Shown: positions 1-7,866, counted from the stretch's first letter. The stretch: 15,367 nucleotides of DNA from Actinomycetota bacterium (GCA_009927245.1 RFNI01000227.1:1-15367), one strand, 5' to 3'. Program-made: numbers and translations. The notes: generated by a model from the letters alone, not told the origin.

Positions 1-93
1 TTAGGTAAGAACCTACTTGAGCGTGATCCTGTTGCCTGTAATCCAGGTCCTGACAGTGAACTAAACCAAGTACTTGAGGCTAAGAATGACTGA
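1..93 (+). CDS. purF: C-terminal tail of probable amidophosphoribosyltransferase (partial)
   Basis: An open frame enters from the left edge and ends at a TGA at 91-93, giving 30 residues that begin LGKNLLERDP and end NQVLEAKND. The stretch is too short to show a domain. The call rests mainly on position: purF lies directly upstream of purM in many actinobacteria, and a GKxxLE-like segment near the C-terminus is what I remember of actinobacterial PurF tails. PurF makes 5-phosphoribosylamine from PRPP and glutamine, the first committed step of purine synthesis. The frame overlaps the purM start by 8 bases, so the two are probably co-transcribed and translationally coupled. It could be another gene; the full upstream sequence would settle it. 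Confidence 0.55.
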   Translation, partial: LGKNLLERDPVACNPGPDSELNQVLEAKND

Positions 94-1192
94 CGCCTAC
101 GCACAATCAGGTGTTGATACTCACGCTGGTGACCTAGCAGTTGAGCTAATGAAGAAGTCCATCAAGTCAACCCTGAATGACAACGTTGTTGGAGGCTTTG
201 GTGGCTTTGCCGGAATGTTTGATGTTTCATTTCTAAAGAGCTTTGATAGACCACTTCTAGCAACATCAACAGATGGTGTTGGAACCAAGGTTGCTATCGC
301 TCAAGCAATTGATAAGCACGACACCATTGGTCAAGATCTAGTTGGCATGGTTGTCGATGACATTGTTGTAGTTGGTGCCAAGAGCATGTTTATGACTGAC
401 TACATTGCAACTGGAAAAGTAGTGCCAACAAGAATTGCCGACATTGTTTCAGGTATTGCTAAAGCCTGTGCTGAAGTTGGCGTTGCACTAATCGGTGGAG
501 AAACCGCAGAGCACCCAGGACTACTAAAGCCAGATGAGTATGACGTAGCAGGAGCAGCTGTTGGTGCTGTTGAATACAGCAAACTGCTAGGACCTAACAA
601 AGTTCAGGTTGGCGATATTGTTCTAGGTTTAGAGTCTTCAGGGCTGCACTCAAACGGATACTCACTGGTTAGAAAGATTGTTGCTGATAGCAAACTTGAT
701 TACACCAAGTCAGTTCAAGAGTTTGGCAACCTATCTCTAGGTGAAGCATTACTAACTCCAACACGTCTATACACAAGAGTCCTAAATACTCTCCTTGAAA
801 GTGAACTTGGCTCAGCTGTGAGGGCAATGAGCCACATCACCGGTGGTGGTATTGCAGCAAACCTAGCCAGAGTATTACCAAAGAACACAACACTTGACGT
901 TGAGAGAAGTAGTTGGAAGCCACTTGATGTCTTCCAGGTTCTAACCTCATGGGGCAACCTATCACTCAACCAGGTTGAATCAACTTGGAACCTAGGTTTA
1001 GGTTTTGCAGTAATCATCAAGGCAGATAAAGCAGCACTGATCCAACAGCACCTAAACAGCGCAGGAGTTCACACCTGGCAGCTAGGCATAGTCGAATCAA
1101 ACGATTGCAGCCTAGAAGGATATATCCAAGGTGCTAAGGGTGTTGACGGTGGAGCTGTTCGCCTTGTTGGTAATTACTCCGTAGGGAACTGA
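86..1192 (+). CDS. purM: Phosphoribosylformylglycinamidine cyclo-ligase (AIR synthetase)
   Basis: PurM closes the imidazole ring, converting FGAM and ATP to AIR, step five of purine synthesis in the cytosol. The 368-residue product has the family landmarks in order: GVDTHAGD near the N-terminus, GFGGFAGMFD, the ATP-binding STDGVGTK, a DDIVVVGAK and DYIATGK segment, GGETAEHPG, GLESSGLHSNGYSLVR, SHITGGGIAANLAR and NLGLGFAV near the end. The length is normal for the family. I place the start at ATG 86, preceded by a TTGAGG Shine-Dalgarno-like stretch six bases upstream, rather than at the in-frame TTG at 74. It overlaps the preceding stop by 8 bases (ATGACTGA). The 3' end overlaps the convergent lipoprotein gene by 19 bases. 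Confidence 0.97.
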   Translation: MTDAYAQSGVDTHAGDLAVELMKKSIKSTLNDNVVGGFGGFAGMFDVSFLKSFDRPLLATSTDGVGTKVAIAQAIDKHDTIGQDLVGMVVDDIVVVGAKSMFMTDYIATGKVVPTRIADIVSGIAKACAEVGVALIGGETAEHPGLLKPDEYDVAGAAVGAVEYSKLLGPNKVQVGDIVLGLESSGLHSNGYSLVRKIVADSKLDYTKSVQEFGNLSLGEALLTPTRLYTRVLNTLLESELGSAVRAMSHITGGGIAANLARVLPKNTTLDVERSSWKPLDVFQVLTSWGNLSLNQVESTWNLGLGFAVIIKADKAALIQQHLNSAGVHTWQLGIVESNDCSLEGYIQGAKGVDGGAVRLVGNYSVGN

Positions 1193-1881
1193 TCAACTAC
1201 TGCAGGTTCAGCTTTAGCCTTTCGGCTTCTGATTACAGCAAAAGCTCCAAGCCCTAGTAGCGCTGCTGCAATTGCAGAGAAAGCAATAACTCCCGGCATA
1301 TTAGATGCCGTGCTTTGATCACTAGTTGCATCAATCACAATCTTCTCGCCAAGATCACCCTTGAAGGTCACGGTGTTACCTGAAACAGTTCCGGTCTTGC
1401 TAGTAACTTTGCCAGGCAAAGTAATGCTTACCGTGATGTCCATGTTTTCAAACAGGTAAGAAGTTAGTGGATTAGATTTGTATTCCTCTAACTGAGTAGT
1501 GTCAATCTCACCATTGTTTAGGTTGATGGCACCAGAGACAGTAACTATGTCGCCATCTCTCTTGAAGCTCAACTCTTCACCGGTTGCACCAGTTGAGAAT
1601 TCTGAGAACTTCTTTGGTTCGAATGTCACCTTAGTTCCGGTGTATTCACTGTCCTCATATGGCATGGTGGTTACACCTGGTTGGTCCTGACCAAGATCTG
1701 CAGTGTCTAGAGGATTACCTCCACCCATCAAACCCAAAGCTGAGTTACTAAAAGCAACAACCATGCTTCCCTCAACGGTGTCATCTTTGTTGACAGTTAG
1801 ATCCATGTTGAACTTCATGCAACCCGAAGTGAATACTACAAATGTCAGTGCGATTGCGGCCATCAGTGACTTACGAAACAC
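1174..1881 (-). CDS. LppM-domain membrane-anchored lipoprotein
   Basis: This 235-residue protein starts with a short signal peptide ending in TSGC (residues 18-21), a slightly atypical lipobox, so Cys21 is the likely lipidation site. It continues MKFNMDLTVNKDDTVEGSM, the start typical of the actinobacterial LppM domain (Mycobacterium tuberculosis LppM family). A single hydrophobic helix at about 204-222 followed by RSRKAKAE suggests a second, C-terminal membrane anchor with the domain facing outward. The start is GTG 1881, with a six-G run (AAAGGGGGG) five bases upstream acting as ribosome binding site. The molecular role of the domain outside mycobacteria is not established. It converges on purM with a 19-base overlap and diverges from the YhgE-like gene. 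Confidence 0.8.
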   Translation of the reverse strand: MFRKSLMAAIALTFVVFTSGCMKFNMDLTVNKDDTVEGSMVVAFSNSALGLMGGGNPLDTADLGQDQPGVTTMPYEDSEYTGTKVTFEPKKFSEFSTGATGEELSFKRDGDIVTVSGAINLNNGEIDTTQLEEYKSNPLTSYLFENMDITVSITLPGKVTSKTGTVSGNTVTFKGDLGEKIVIDATSDQSTASNMPGVIAFSAIAAALLGLGAFAVIRSRKAKAEPAVVDQFPTE

Positions 1882-1902
1882 TGGTTCCCCCCTTTATAAG
1901 AA

Positions 1903-1917
1903 TGTCGACTTTCGACA
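1903..1917. promoter_or_regulatory. Perfect inverted repeat in divergent intergenic region
   Basis: TGTCGA-CTT-TCGACA is a perfect 6-3-6 inverted repeat, about 20 bases upstream of the lppM-like GTG and inside the 164-base region between two divergent genes. Its size and place suit a repressor or activator operator. It is not the usual actinobacterial LexA box (TCGAAC-N4-GTTCGA). No regulator is encoded nearby, so this is only a candidate. Confidence 0.3.
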
Positions 1918-1972
1918 ACTCCAAACTACCCTTTGGATAGGCAATATTGAGTAACTAGGAGATAACAATCTC

Positions 1973-2003
1973 TTGACGTGTTAGCCGAAGGGCAAGCCCT
2001 AAT
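1973..2003 (+). promoter_or_regulatory. Possible promoter of YhgE-like gene
   Basis: TTGACG at 1973-1978 is a good -35 element. The best -10 candidates are CCTAAT (1998-2003, spacer 19) or TAATGC (2000-2005, spacer 21); both spacings are long, so the assignment is weak. The gene start at 2046 has a clear GAGGAG ribosome binding site seven bases upstream. Confidence 0.3.
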
Positions 2004-2045
2004 GCTGGCAGACTTTACGGGTACCCAACCAAGAGGAGTTCAGCC

Positions 2046-3053
2046 GTGCATGAAGAGCAAACAGTAGTTTCAACCCCAGAGAAGGCTAGCTTCCTAAAGC
2101 CCGTTATTCAGATTGCAGTAATGGTGACAGTAATTGTCAGCGCTATTCTGACTATTTTTGCTTGGCCCGTTGCAACAGCAACTCCTAAGAATCTTCCAGT
2201 TGGTGTCACCTCTAATGTGCCTAACCTAACCCAAGGTATTCAAACTCAGTTTGATCAGCAACAGCCAGGTGTGTTTAAGTTCATTGAATACAATGACTTA
2301 GCTGCAGCCAAGACTGCCATCGCGCATCGTGAAGTCTATGGCGCATTGGTGCTCACCGATGAAGCTCAAATGCTTATCGCATCAGGATCGTCTCCTGTAG
2401 TAGCGCAGTTGCTCGAAAACCTCAGCTTGAAACTTGGTGCTCAGTTAACTGCGCTCGGTGGTTCTGATGTTGTTAGCTTCACTGTTGAGGATCTAGCACC
2501 CCTAGGCACCAAGGACCCTAGAGGTGCAGGTCTTTCTGCAGGTTCACTTCCACTAATCATCGCTGGAATTGTTGTTGGACTACTTGGCTCAATGAGACTA
2601 CGTAAGACAAGCCAAAAGTTCTTAGTTTCAGGGCTAGCTGCGACCCTAGCCTCATTCTCGATCGTTTCTATCCTGAACCTTTGGCTAGGTTCCCTTCAAG
2701 GTAACTACTTCCTAGAAGTTGCAGTTGTGGCACTAAGCATCGCTGCTGTGTCACTCGTTGTGATGGGAGCCGCAGCCTTGGCTGGAAGAGTCGGGCTGCT
2801 TTTGATTATTGGTTTGTTCTTTATTATTGGAAACCCAATTGCAGGTGTCTCTATGCCAGTTGAGCTTTACCCAACCGGGTTTGGAGCCTTTGGTCAGTAT
2901 CTACCTCTAGGAGCTGAGATTCACCTACTGAGAAGTATTAGCTATTTCCCAGAAGCCAGCACTGTTACACAGTGGGCAACATTGGGTGGGTGGTTTGCGC
3001 TCGGTGTCTTACTTCTAGTGATTGCACCAGAGCGTAAAGAAGCTAAAGCTTAG
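2046..3053 (+). CDS. YhgE/Pip-like (ABC-2-type) integral membrane protein
   Basis: The 335-residue product has one N-terminal membrane helix (about 18-42), an extracytoplasmic domain of roughly 120 residues (about 45-165), and then five closely spaced hydrophobic helices (about 168-330). The motif PTGFGAFGQYLPLGAEIHLL with a following SISYFP resembles the C-terminal part of YhgE/Pip and related ABC-2 membrane proteins, where a proline-rich loop precedes the last helix. Such proteins are thought to act in export or envelope processes, but no substrate can be named. No ATPase gene lies beside it. Start is GTG 2046; the ATG four bases on is out of frame and soon stops. Its stop overlaps the convergent DUF3073 stop by four bases. 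Confidence 0.6.
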   Translation: MHEEQTVVSTPEKASFLKPVIQIAVMVTVIVSAILTIFAWPVATATPKNLPVGVTSNVPNLTQGIQTQFDQQQPGVFKFIEYNDLAAAKTAIAHREVYGALVLTDEAQMLIASGSSPVVAQLLENLSLKLGAQLTALGGSDVVSFTVEDLAPLGTKDPRGAGLSAGSLPLIIAGIVVGLLGSMRLRKTSQKFLVSGLAATLASFSIVSILNLWLGSLQGNYFLEVAVVALSIAAVSLVVMGAAALAGRVGLLLIIGLFFIIGNPIAGVSMPVELYPTGFGAFGQYLPLGAEIHLLRSISYFPEASTVTQWATLGGWFALGVLLLVIAPERKEAKA

Positions 3054-3271
3054 TCAGCAGAGCCAGAGCCACCGTCTGAGCTATCAGAGGAGTCGGTGGT
3101 GGTGTCTTGTTCGTCTGGGTAAAGATCAGCCCACTTGTCTTCATACTCAGGCTCATCGTTGCTTGAAGTAGCAAGCTCTGCCTGCAGTGCAGTTAGGTCT
3201 GTGTTTGGGCTAAAGTACTTCAGTTCGCGAGCGACCTTAGTGTTTTTAGCTTTCTGACGGCCACGCCCCAT
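3050..3271 (-). CDS. DUF3073 family small protein
   Basis: A 73-residue protein starting MGRGRQKAKNTKVARELKY, with SPNTDLTALQAEL next, matches the highly conserved N-terminus of actinobacterial DUF3073 proteins. The N-terminal third is strongly basic and the C-terminal third is acidic and Ser/Asp/Gly-rich (from about residue 52), so the protein is probably soluble with a disordered tail. Its function is unknown. In many actinobacteria it lies convergent with purM, as in M. tuberculosis; here two genes separate them. The ribosome binding site is AAAGGGGG, six bases before ATG 3271. I saw no convincing promoter in the 74 bases upstream (3272-3345), which separate it from crcB on the same strand. 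Confidence 0.88.
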   Translation of the reverse strand: MGRGRQKAKNTKVARELKYFSPNTDLTALQAELATSSNDEPEYEDKWADLYPDEQDTTTDSSDSSDGGSGSAD

Positions 3272-3345
3272 GGCGAGCCCCCTTTTGTACTTGGCTGGGC
3301 ATAATGCTCAGGAATCAATAAATCTGCCTTTGAGTTTATCAGGAG

Positions 3346-3708
3346 TTAACCTAACAGGAGCCCTAAATATGCTGCTGTGGAGGAAAGTACCAGGGTAAAG
3401 ATCGTGTAGACAGCTGGCCTAAAGGCCTTGCCTGAGGCTGCCATCTGAACCGCTGCCCCTGCCCAAGAACTAAAGGTTGAGAGACCTCCGGCTAAACCAA
3501 CAACAGTGATGGCAACCCAGGTGTCGTTGCCATTGAAGTAAACAACAGCCCAACCGGCAAAGAAGGATGCGGTGATGTTAGCTAGCAGAATTCCCCAAGG
3601 TAGGTAACCCTGCCATTTGCTCATGGCAAATCTGATTACAGAGCCAAGACCACCGGCTAGGGCGATACCAATTAGAACTACTGGGTTGAAGACTTCGGCA
3701 ATTGTCAT
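3346..3708 (-). CDS. crcB: Fluoride channel subunit FluC/CrcB (second copy)
   Basis: This 120-residue, four-helix membrane protein belongs to the FluC (CrcB) fluoride-exporting channels, which relieve cytoplasmic fluoride by passive efflux. Family landmarks are GGLGSVIRF in helix 1, the TM2 asparagine in LLANITASFFAG, and GLAGGLSTFSSW at the helix-3 break. At the two pore-lining 'F-box' positions of the TTFSTF consensus it has Phe and Trp. Its ATG overlaps the TGA of the upstream crcB by four bases (ATGA), a classic coupled arrangement for a two-gene, probably heterodimeric channel. It is last in a probable operon with the KimA-type transporter; I found no obvious terminator downstream. Confidence 0.92.
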   Translation of the reverse strand: MTIAEVFNPVVLIGIALAGGLGSVIRFAMSKWQGYLPWGILLANITASFFAGWAVVYFNGNDTWVAITVVGLAGGLSTFSSWAGAAVQMAASGKAFRPAVYTIFTLVLSSTAAYLGLLLG

Positions 3709-4073
3709 TTGACTGCCCTGCCCAAGTTGGCTCCGGCTGCATAACCAATGAACCCAAAACCAAACATGACGGCTGCTGCTGGCATAGCTAGTAGTGGGGG
3801 GTATTGGTAGAGGAATAGGGCAACACCTGACATGGTGGTGAAACCACCGCAGAAACCAGCTGCCCAGAATGACTTGCTTGACTCTGTATTGAACCTGGAG
3901 TTGAAGTTAATAAAGCCCAGAAACATTGCACCTAAGACATTAACTATTAGAAGAGATAGTGAACCAGCGATGCTAGAACCAAGACTTAGCTCTAGCGTTC
4001 CACCAATCAGGTATCTAAGTAGTGCACCGAGTGAACCACCTAGGAAGACTAGAGAGAAATCTCTACTAGTCAT
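3705..4073 (-). CDS. crcB: Fluoride channel subunit FluC/CrcB (first copy)
   Basis: A 122-residue four-helix FluC protein with GGSLGALLRYLIGG in helix 1, the TM2 asparagine in LLIVNVLGAMFLGF, and GFCGGFTTMSGVALF at the helix-3 break. Compared with the usual TTFSTF, the two F-box phenylalanine positions are Met and Val, so this subunit appears to lack both pore-lining phenylalanines. FluC channels are dual-topology dimers, and organisms with paired genes are known to build antiparallel heterodimers. The partner encoded next keeps aromatics at both positions. The gene overlaps the end of the kimA-like gene by eight bases and the second crcB by four, with no strong Shine-Dalgarno sequence, so it probably relies on translational coupling. 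Confidence 0.92.
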   Translation of the reverse strand: MTSRDFSLVFLGGSLGALLRYLIGGTLELSLGSSIAGSLSLLIVNVLGAMFLGFINFNSRFNTESSKSFWAAGFCGGFTTMSGVALFLYQYPPLLAMPAAAVMFGFGFIGYAAGANLGRAVK

Positions 4074-6198
4074 CGCTAGGGTTCAAGATGTCATCCGGAG
4101 TTGCATCTTCTTTAGCAGTCATCTTGATGACGGTGTTCTTACCACCTTGGTGTCTACGCATAGAACCTCTGGTGCGTAGTGGCTCACCTCTGCGGGCATC
4201 TCCAGCCATTGGTGCTCTAGAGAATAGATCGATCTTGTCTGCAGACTCTAGTCTCCAAGGGACAAGAACAATCATTGCTCCACGAACATACATCAGCTGC
4301 TTACGAATACGGTTAGCACGGTGGTTGTGGAAGATGTGCTCCCACCAGTGACCCACAACATACTTAGGTAGGTAAACAGCCATGCGCTGTTCTTCGTGCA
4401 TTGCACGATACTCAGTTAGGTATTCGCTCAATGGTGCACCGAAGTCTCTAAACGGTGAAGGGATGATTCTTAGTGGAACTTGAATACCGTACTCGGTCCA
4501 TTCTCTTTCGAATGTTTCAGCACGTTCAGGGTCAACAGCAATGTGAACTACTTCTAGCTTGTCGTGCTTGCTAGATAGTGCATAGTCCAAAGCCTTTAGC
4601 TGAGGAGCGGTTAGCTTGTCCATAAGAACAATCGCGTAGTCACCCTTAGATCCGAATTGAATCTCAGGCTTTAGCTGAATCTCTTTATCAACCTCTGCGT
4701 AATACTTCTTGGTTTCATACATCAAAACCCAAAGCACCGGCATGATGATGAATACCAACCAAGCACCGTGAGTGAACTTAGTGATGGTCACAATCACAAG
4801 AACTGATGAAGTTAGCAGTGCTCCAATGCCGTTGATGGTAAGACCACCGAGAGCTTCCTTCTTAGCAATACTCTTCTCTCTGATTCCTCGTCGCCAGTGC
4901 ACAATCATTCCAATTTGACCCACTGTGAATGAAGTGAAAACACCGAGGATGTATAGCTGGATAAGGTTGGTAACCGATGCCTGGTAGACAACGATTAACG
5001 CACCGGCTGCTATGGCAAGAGAAAGCATTCCGTTTGAGTAAACCAGACGGTCACCTCTGGTCTGCAGCATCTTTGGAGCAAAGCCATCTCGACTCAAGAC
5101 AGATGAGAGAAGTGGGAAACCATTGAAGGCAGTGTTAGCGGCGAGCAACAGCACCGCAGCTGTACCGGCCTGCAAGATATAAAACAGTAATGAACCCTCA
5201 CCAAATACGGCGATACCAATTTGAGCCATCAGTGATTGCTGCGGGTTGGTAGAGAAGAAGTCCGCATTACCGAGTTGGTGGGCTGGGTTCTCGATGTATT
5301 TGACACCAGCGGTAAGCGCTAGCCAAGTAGTTCCTAGGAACATTAGAACCGCTGTTCCACCCATGAATGCCATTGTGATGTTTGCGTTCTTGATCTTTGG
5401 TTCACGGAAGGCAGGGACACCGTTAGCAATAGCTTCAATACCGGTTAGAGCGGAACAACCAGAAGCAAAGGCTCGAAGTAACAATAGGACAACTGCAACC
5501 TGTGTTGGGTTATCCAAGAACTCGTGCGCTGCCTCAACTTCATAGCCAGTAGAAGTAGTAACCAAAGTTTGCCCTAGGAAAATGACTTTATAAAGTCCAG
5601 TTCCAATCATCAGGAAGACAGTGCTGATGAAAACATAGGTCGGGATAGCGAATGAGAAACCTGATTCTCTAATACCTCTGAGGTTAATACCGAAGATAAG
5701 CAAAAGAAAACCGATAGCAATTTCAACTCGGTGCGGAGCAAGTTCTGGGAAAGCGGAGATGAGGTTATCTGTCCCAGATGCGATAGACACAGCAACGGTC
5801 ATCACGTAGTCAAGAAGAAGTGCTGCAGCAACAACAAGTGATGCTCCTCTTCCTAGGTTCCGCTTAGCAACTTCGTAGTCACCACCACCTGAAGGGTAAG
5901 CCTGAATAACCTTGCGATAAGAGAGCACGATAACTGTTAGCAGCGTTGCAACCATTAGTGCGATACCAGGAGCAAAGGTTAGGAATGAAATTCCACCCAG
6001 GGTCAGGATCATTAGAAGTTCTTGAGGACCGTAGGCAACTGAAGAGAGTGGGTCGCTTGCGAAGATAGGCAGAGCAATGCGCTTAGGAAGTAGTTCGCCT
6101 TCTAGTCTTTCGTTTCTAAGTGCTCGACCTAGAAGGAAAGTTCTGATTGGGTGAATCTTTTTGACAGAGGTCTTATCGTGCTCGTGTCTATCTGGCAT
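4066..6198 (-). CDS. kimA: KimA-family potassium:proton symporter (APC/KUP-like)
   Basis: This 710-residue protein closely resembles Bacillus subtilis KimA (formerly YdaO), a high-affinity K+ importer of the APC superfamily often mislabelled amino-acid permease. Diagnostic stretches are ASDPLSSVAYG (Asp49, Tyr56) in helix 1, YRKVIQAYPSGGGDY (Tyr101, Gly104-106), LLLDYVMTVAVSIASGTDN, AFASGCSALTGIEAIANG (Glu255) and RGDRLVYSNGM. About twelve membrane helices end near residue 500. The rest is a cytoplasmic domain which in KimA forms the dimer interface and binds c-di-AMP. The protein is about 100 residues longer than B. subtilis KimA, with a basic, disordered-looking tail. Its ATG directly follows the stop codon of the upstream MFS gene with no intervening base. 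I recognised no c-di-AMP riboswitch upstream. Confidence 0.88.
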   Translation of the reverse strand: MPDRHEHDKTSVKKIHPIRTFLLGRALRNERLEGELLPKRIALPIFASDPLSSVAYGPQELLMILTLGGISFLTFAPGIALMVATLLTVIVLSYRKVIQAYPSGGGDYEVAKRNLGRGASLVVAAALLLDYVMTVAVSIASGTDNLISAFPELAPHRVEIAIGFLLLIFGINLRGIRESGFSFAIPTYVFISTVFLMIGTGLYKVIFLGQTLVTTSTGYEVEAAHEFLDNPTQVAVVLLLLRAFASGCSALTGIEAIANGVPAFREPKIKNANITMAFMGGTAVLMFLGTTWLALTAGVKYIENPAHQLGNADFFSTNPQQSLMAQIGIAVFGEGSLLFYILQAGTAAVLLLAANTAFNGFPLLSSVLSRDGFAPKMLQTRGDRLVYSNGMLSLAIAAGALIVVYQASVTNLIQLYILGVFTSFTVGQIGMIVHWRRGIREKSIAKKEALGGLTINGIGALLTSSVLVIVTITKFTHGAWLVFIIMPVLWVLMYETKKYYAEVDKEIQLKPEIQFGSKGDYAIVLMDKLTAPQLKALDYALSSKHDKLEVVHIAVDPERAETFEREWTEYGIQVPLRIIPSPFRDFGAPLSEYLTEYRAMHEEQRMAVYLPKYVVGHWWEHIFHNHRANRIRKQLMYVRGAMIVLVPWRLESADKIDLFSRAPMAGDARRGEPLRTRGSMRRHQGGKNTVIKMTAKEDATPDDILNPSDD

Positions 6199-7802
6199 TT
6201 ACTTGCTGACTTCCTCACCGTGCTGGTGCTTAGATAATCTGAATGTTGCAACGAAACCGATTGCTAGGAACAGCGCAGCTGAAACAGCAGCCCACTGTGC
6301 ACCTTCGGTGAAAGCATCTTTCGCAGCTTGAACATACTCTGCTGGAATCTGTGTTGTGTTCTCAAACACTGGAATAACACCACCGGCTGATTCAACGACT
6401 TGATCGGTGAAACTATCAGCGCTAGCCCCAGTGAAACCTAAACCTGCAAGCTTGGCTGTCAATGCAGATTGAACCTGAGTGAAGAGAACAGTTCCAAGCA
6501 CAGCGATACCAAGAGCAGAACCGATCTGGCGGACAGTGCTCTGTGAGCCTGAAGCCTGACCAATCTGGTTCATCGGAACATCAACCATGATCACACCGGT
6601 AAGTTGAGCAGTTGCTAGACCAATACCTAGACCGTAGATGAATAGGCAAGGAGCGATAGGTCCCCAACCTGCCTGGTCATTAGAGAACGCTGCAACACCA
6701 ATAACACCTAGAAGTTCAAGTCCAACACCGATACGAACTGCAAGTGCTGGTGCAAGCTTTCCGCTGAGTGCTCCACCGATACCCGATGCCATGAATGCAC
6801 CACCGGCTAGCCAAAGTAAGACTAGACCTGAGTCAACCGGTGAGAGACCTAGAACGTTCTGCAACCACAGAGGAATTGCAAAGAGAATTCCGAATTCACC
6901 CATCGAGATGATTAGTGCAGCGATTGAACCATTACGGAATGAAGTAATGCTGAAGAGTTGAAGATCAAGTAGAACAGGCTTGTGTGCTTTCTCTCTCGCT
7001 TTTTCCCAAATGACAAATAGCACACCAAAGATTACTGAGAGTCCTAGAACAATTGGGATTACTGAGATACCAGGGTCGCCCCAAGACCAATCACCAACGG
7101 TGAATTCTTTGTTGACATTCCACCAACCGTAGTTACGTCCTTCGATTAGACCGAACACCAAAGTTAGGAAAGACCTGCTGAAAGGAATGCACCTAGGAAG
7201 TCGGGCATGCCCTGACGCTGTTCTACCTTTGATTCATTCACGAACAATAGGAGACCAGCAACAATCAAAAGACCGATAGGTAGGTTGATAGAGAAAGCTA
7301 GACGCCAACCGTCATCACCGAAGCTAGTTGCCAACCAACCGCCAAGGACTGGACCTAAGGCAACCATTCCACCGATGGTTGAACCCCAAACAGCAAATGC
7401 GATTCCACGTTCCTTGCCCTGGAAGGTTGCATTCACTAGAGAAAGAGTTGTTGGAAGCACCATTGAGCCACCAAGACCCTGAACTGTTCTAGCCAAAATC
7501 ATTTGAGAGGCATCGTTTGTGTATCCAGCCCAAACAGAGGCTGCTACGAATAGCAGGATACCTATTACAAGTAGTCGCTTTCTACCGATTGCATCCGCGA
7601 TTGAACCCCAGACCAGAAGTAGCGCTGCAAAGACAAGAATGTAGCTCTCCTGAACCCACTGCACTTCGTTAGAGGAGAGGTTTAGAGCTTCAATAACCGC
7701 TGGGGTGATGGTGTTAACAATGGTTCCATCGATGATGACGATAGAGATAGCCATTGAGATAAAGATGAGTCCGATCCAACGGAAGCGGGCAAGAGGTGCC
7801 AT
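6199..7802 (-). pseudogene. DHA2-type MFS efflux transporter, interrupted by a one-base frameshift
   Basis: Two adjoining frames make one 14-helix major facilitator of about 534 residues, the normal DHA2 length. The N-terminal part (7802-7164, 212 residues) has the drug:H+ antiporter motifs: GSIADAIGRKR (motif A), LARTVQGLGG (motif B) and GPVLGGWLA (motif C). It stops at a TAA just after LSAGLS. The rest (helices 7-14, to the TAA at 6199) continues one frame back as LTLVFGLIEG. Adding one C to the CC of CTTTCCTAAC near 7167 restores a single frame. I see no canonical slippery heptamer, so this is a real deletion or a sequence error rather than obvious recoding. An intact product would export drugs or lipophilic compounds. 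It heads the probable kimA-crcB operon; the start is ATG 7802 with only a weak ribosome site. Confidence 0.88.
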
Positions 7803-7836
7803 AAGCTTTGTGTGCTCTTTCTGATATGTTTCTGCG

Positions 7837-7866
7837 ACTTTGCAGGTGGGGTAAAACCCTAGTCAA
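7837..7866 (-). promoter_or_regulatory. Possible promoter of MFS-kimA-crcB operon
   Basis: In the 113-base gap between the divergent MFS and methyltransferase genes the minus strand carries TTGACT (7866-7861) and, 18 bases on, CAAAGT (7842-7837), a weak -10. Between them lies a small inverted repeat, GGGT-AAA-ACCC (7849-7859 on the plus strand), which could be an operator. A transcript would start about 30 bases before ATG 7802. Confidence 0.3.

Noticed and set aside
4066..4100. Fluoride riboswitch before crcB
   Set aside because: The upstream sequence is the coding end of the kimA-like gene, with an 8-base overlap and no recognisable riboswitch core.
6199..6260. c-di-AMP (ydaO-type) riboswitch before the kimA-like gene
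   Set aside because: The kimA start directly abuts the MFS stop codon, leaving no untranslated region, and none was recognised before the MFS gene either.
7160..7175. Programmed -1 ribosomal frameshift joining the two halves of the MFS gene
   Set aside because: The required shift is -1, but the site CTT TCC TAA is not a canonical X XXY YYZ heptamer, I saw no downstream hairpin, and DHA2 transporters are not known to use recoding. The neighbouring methyltransferase has similar unexplained indels.
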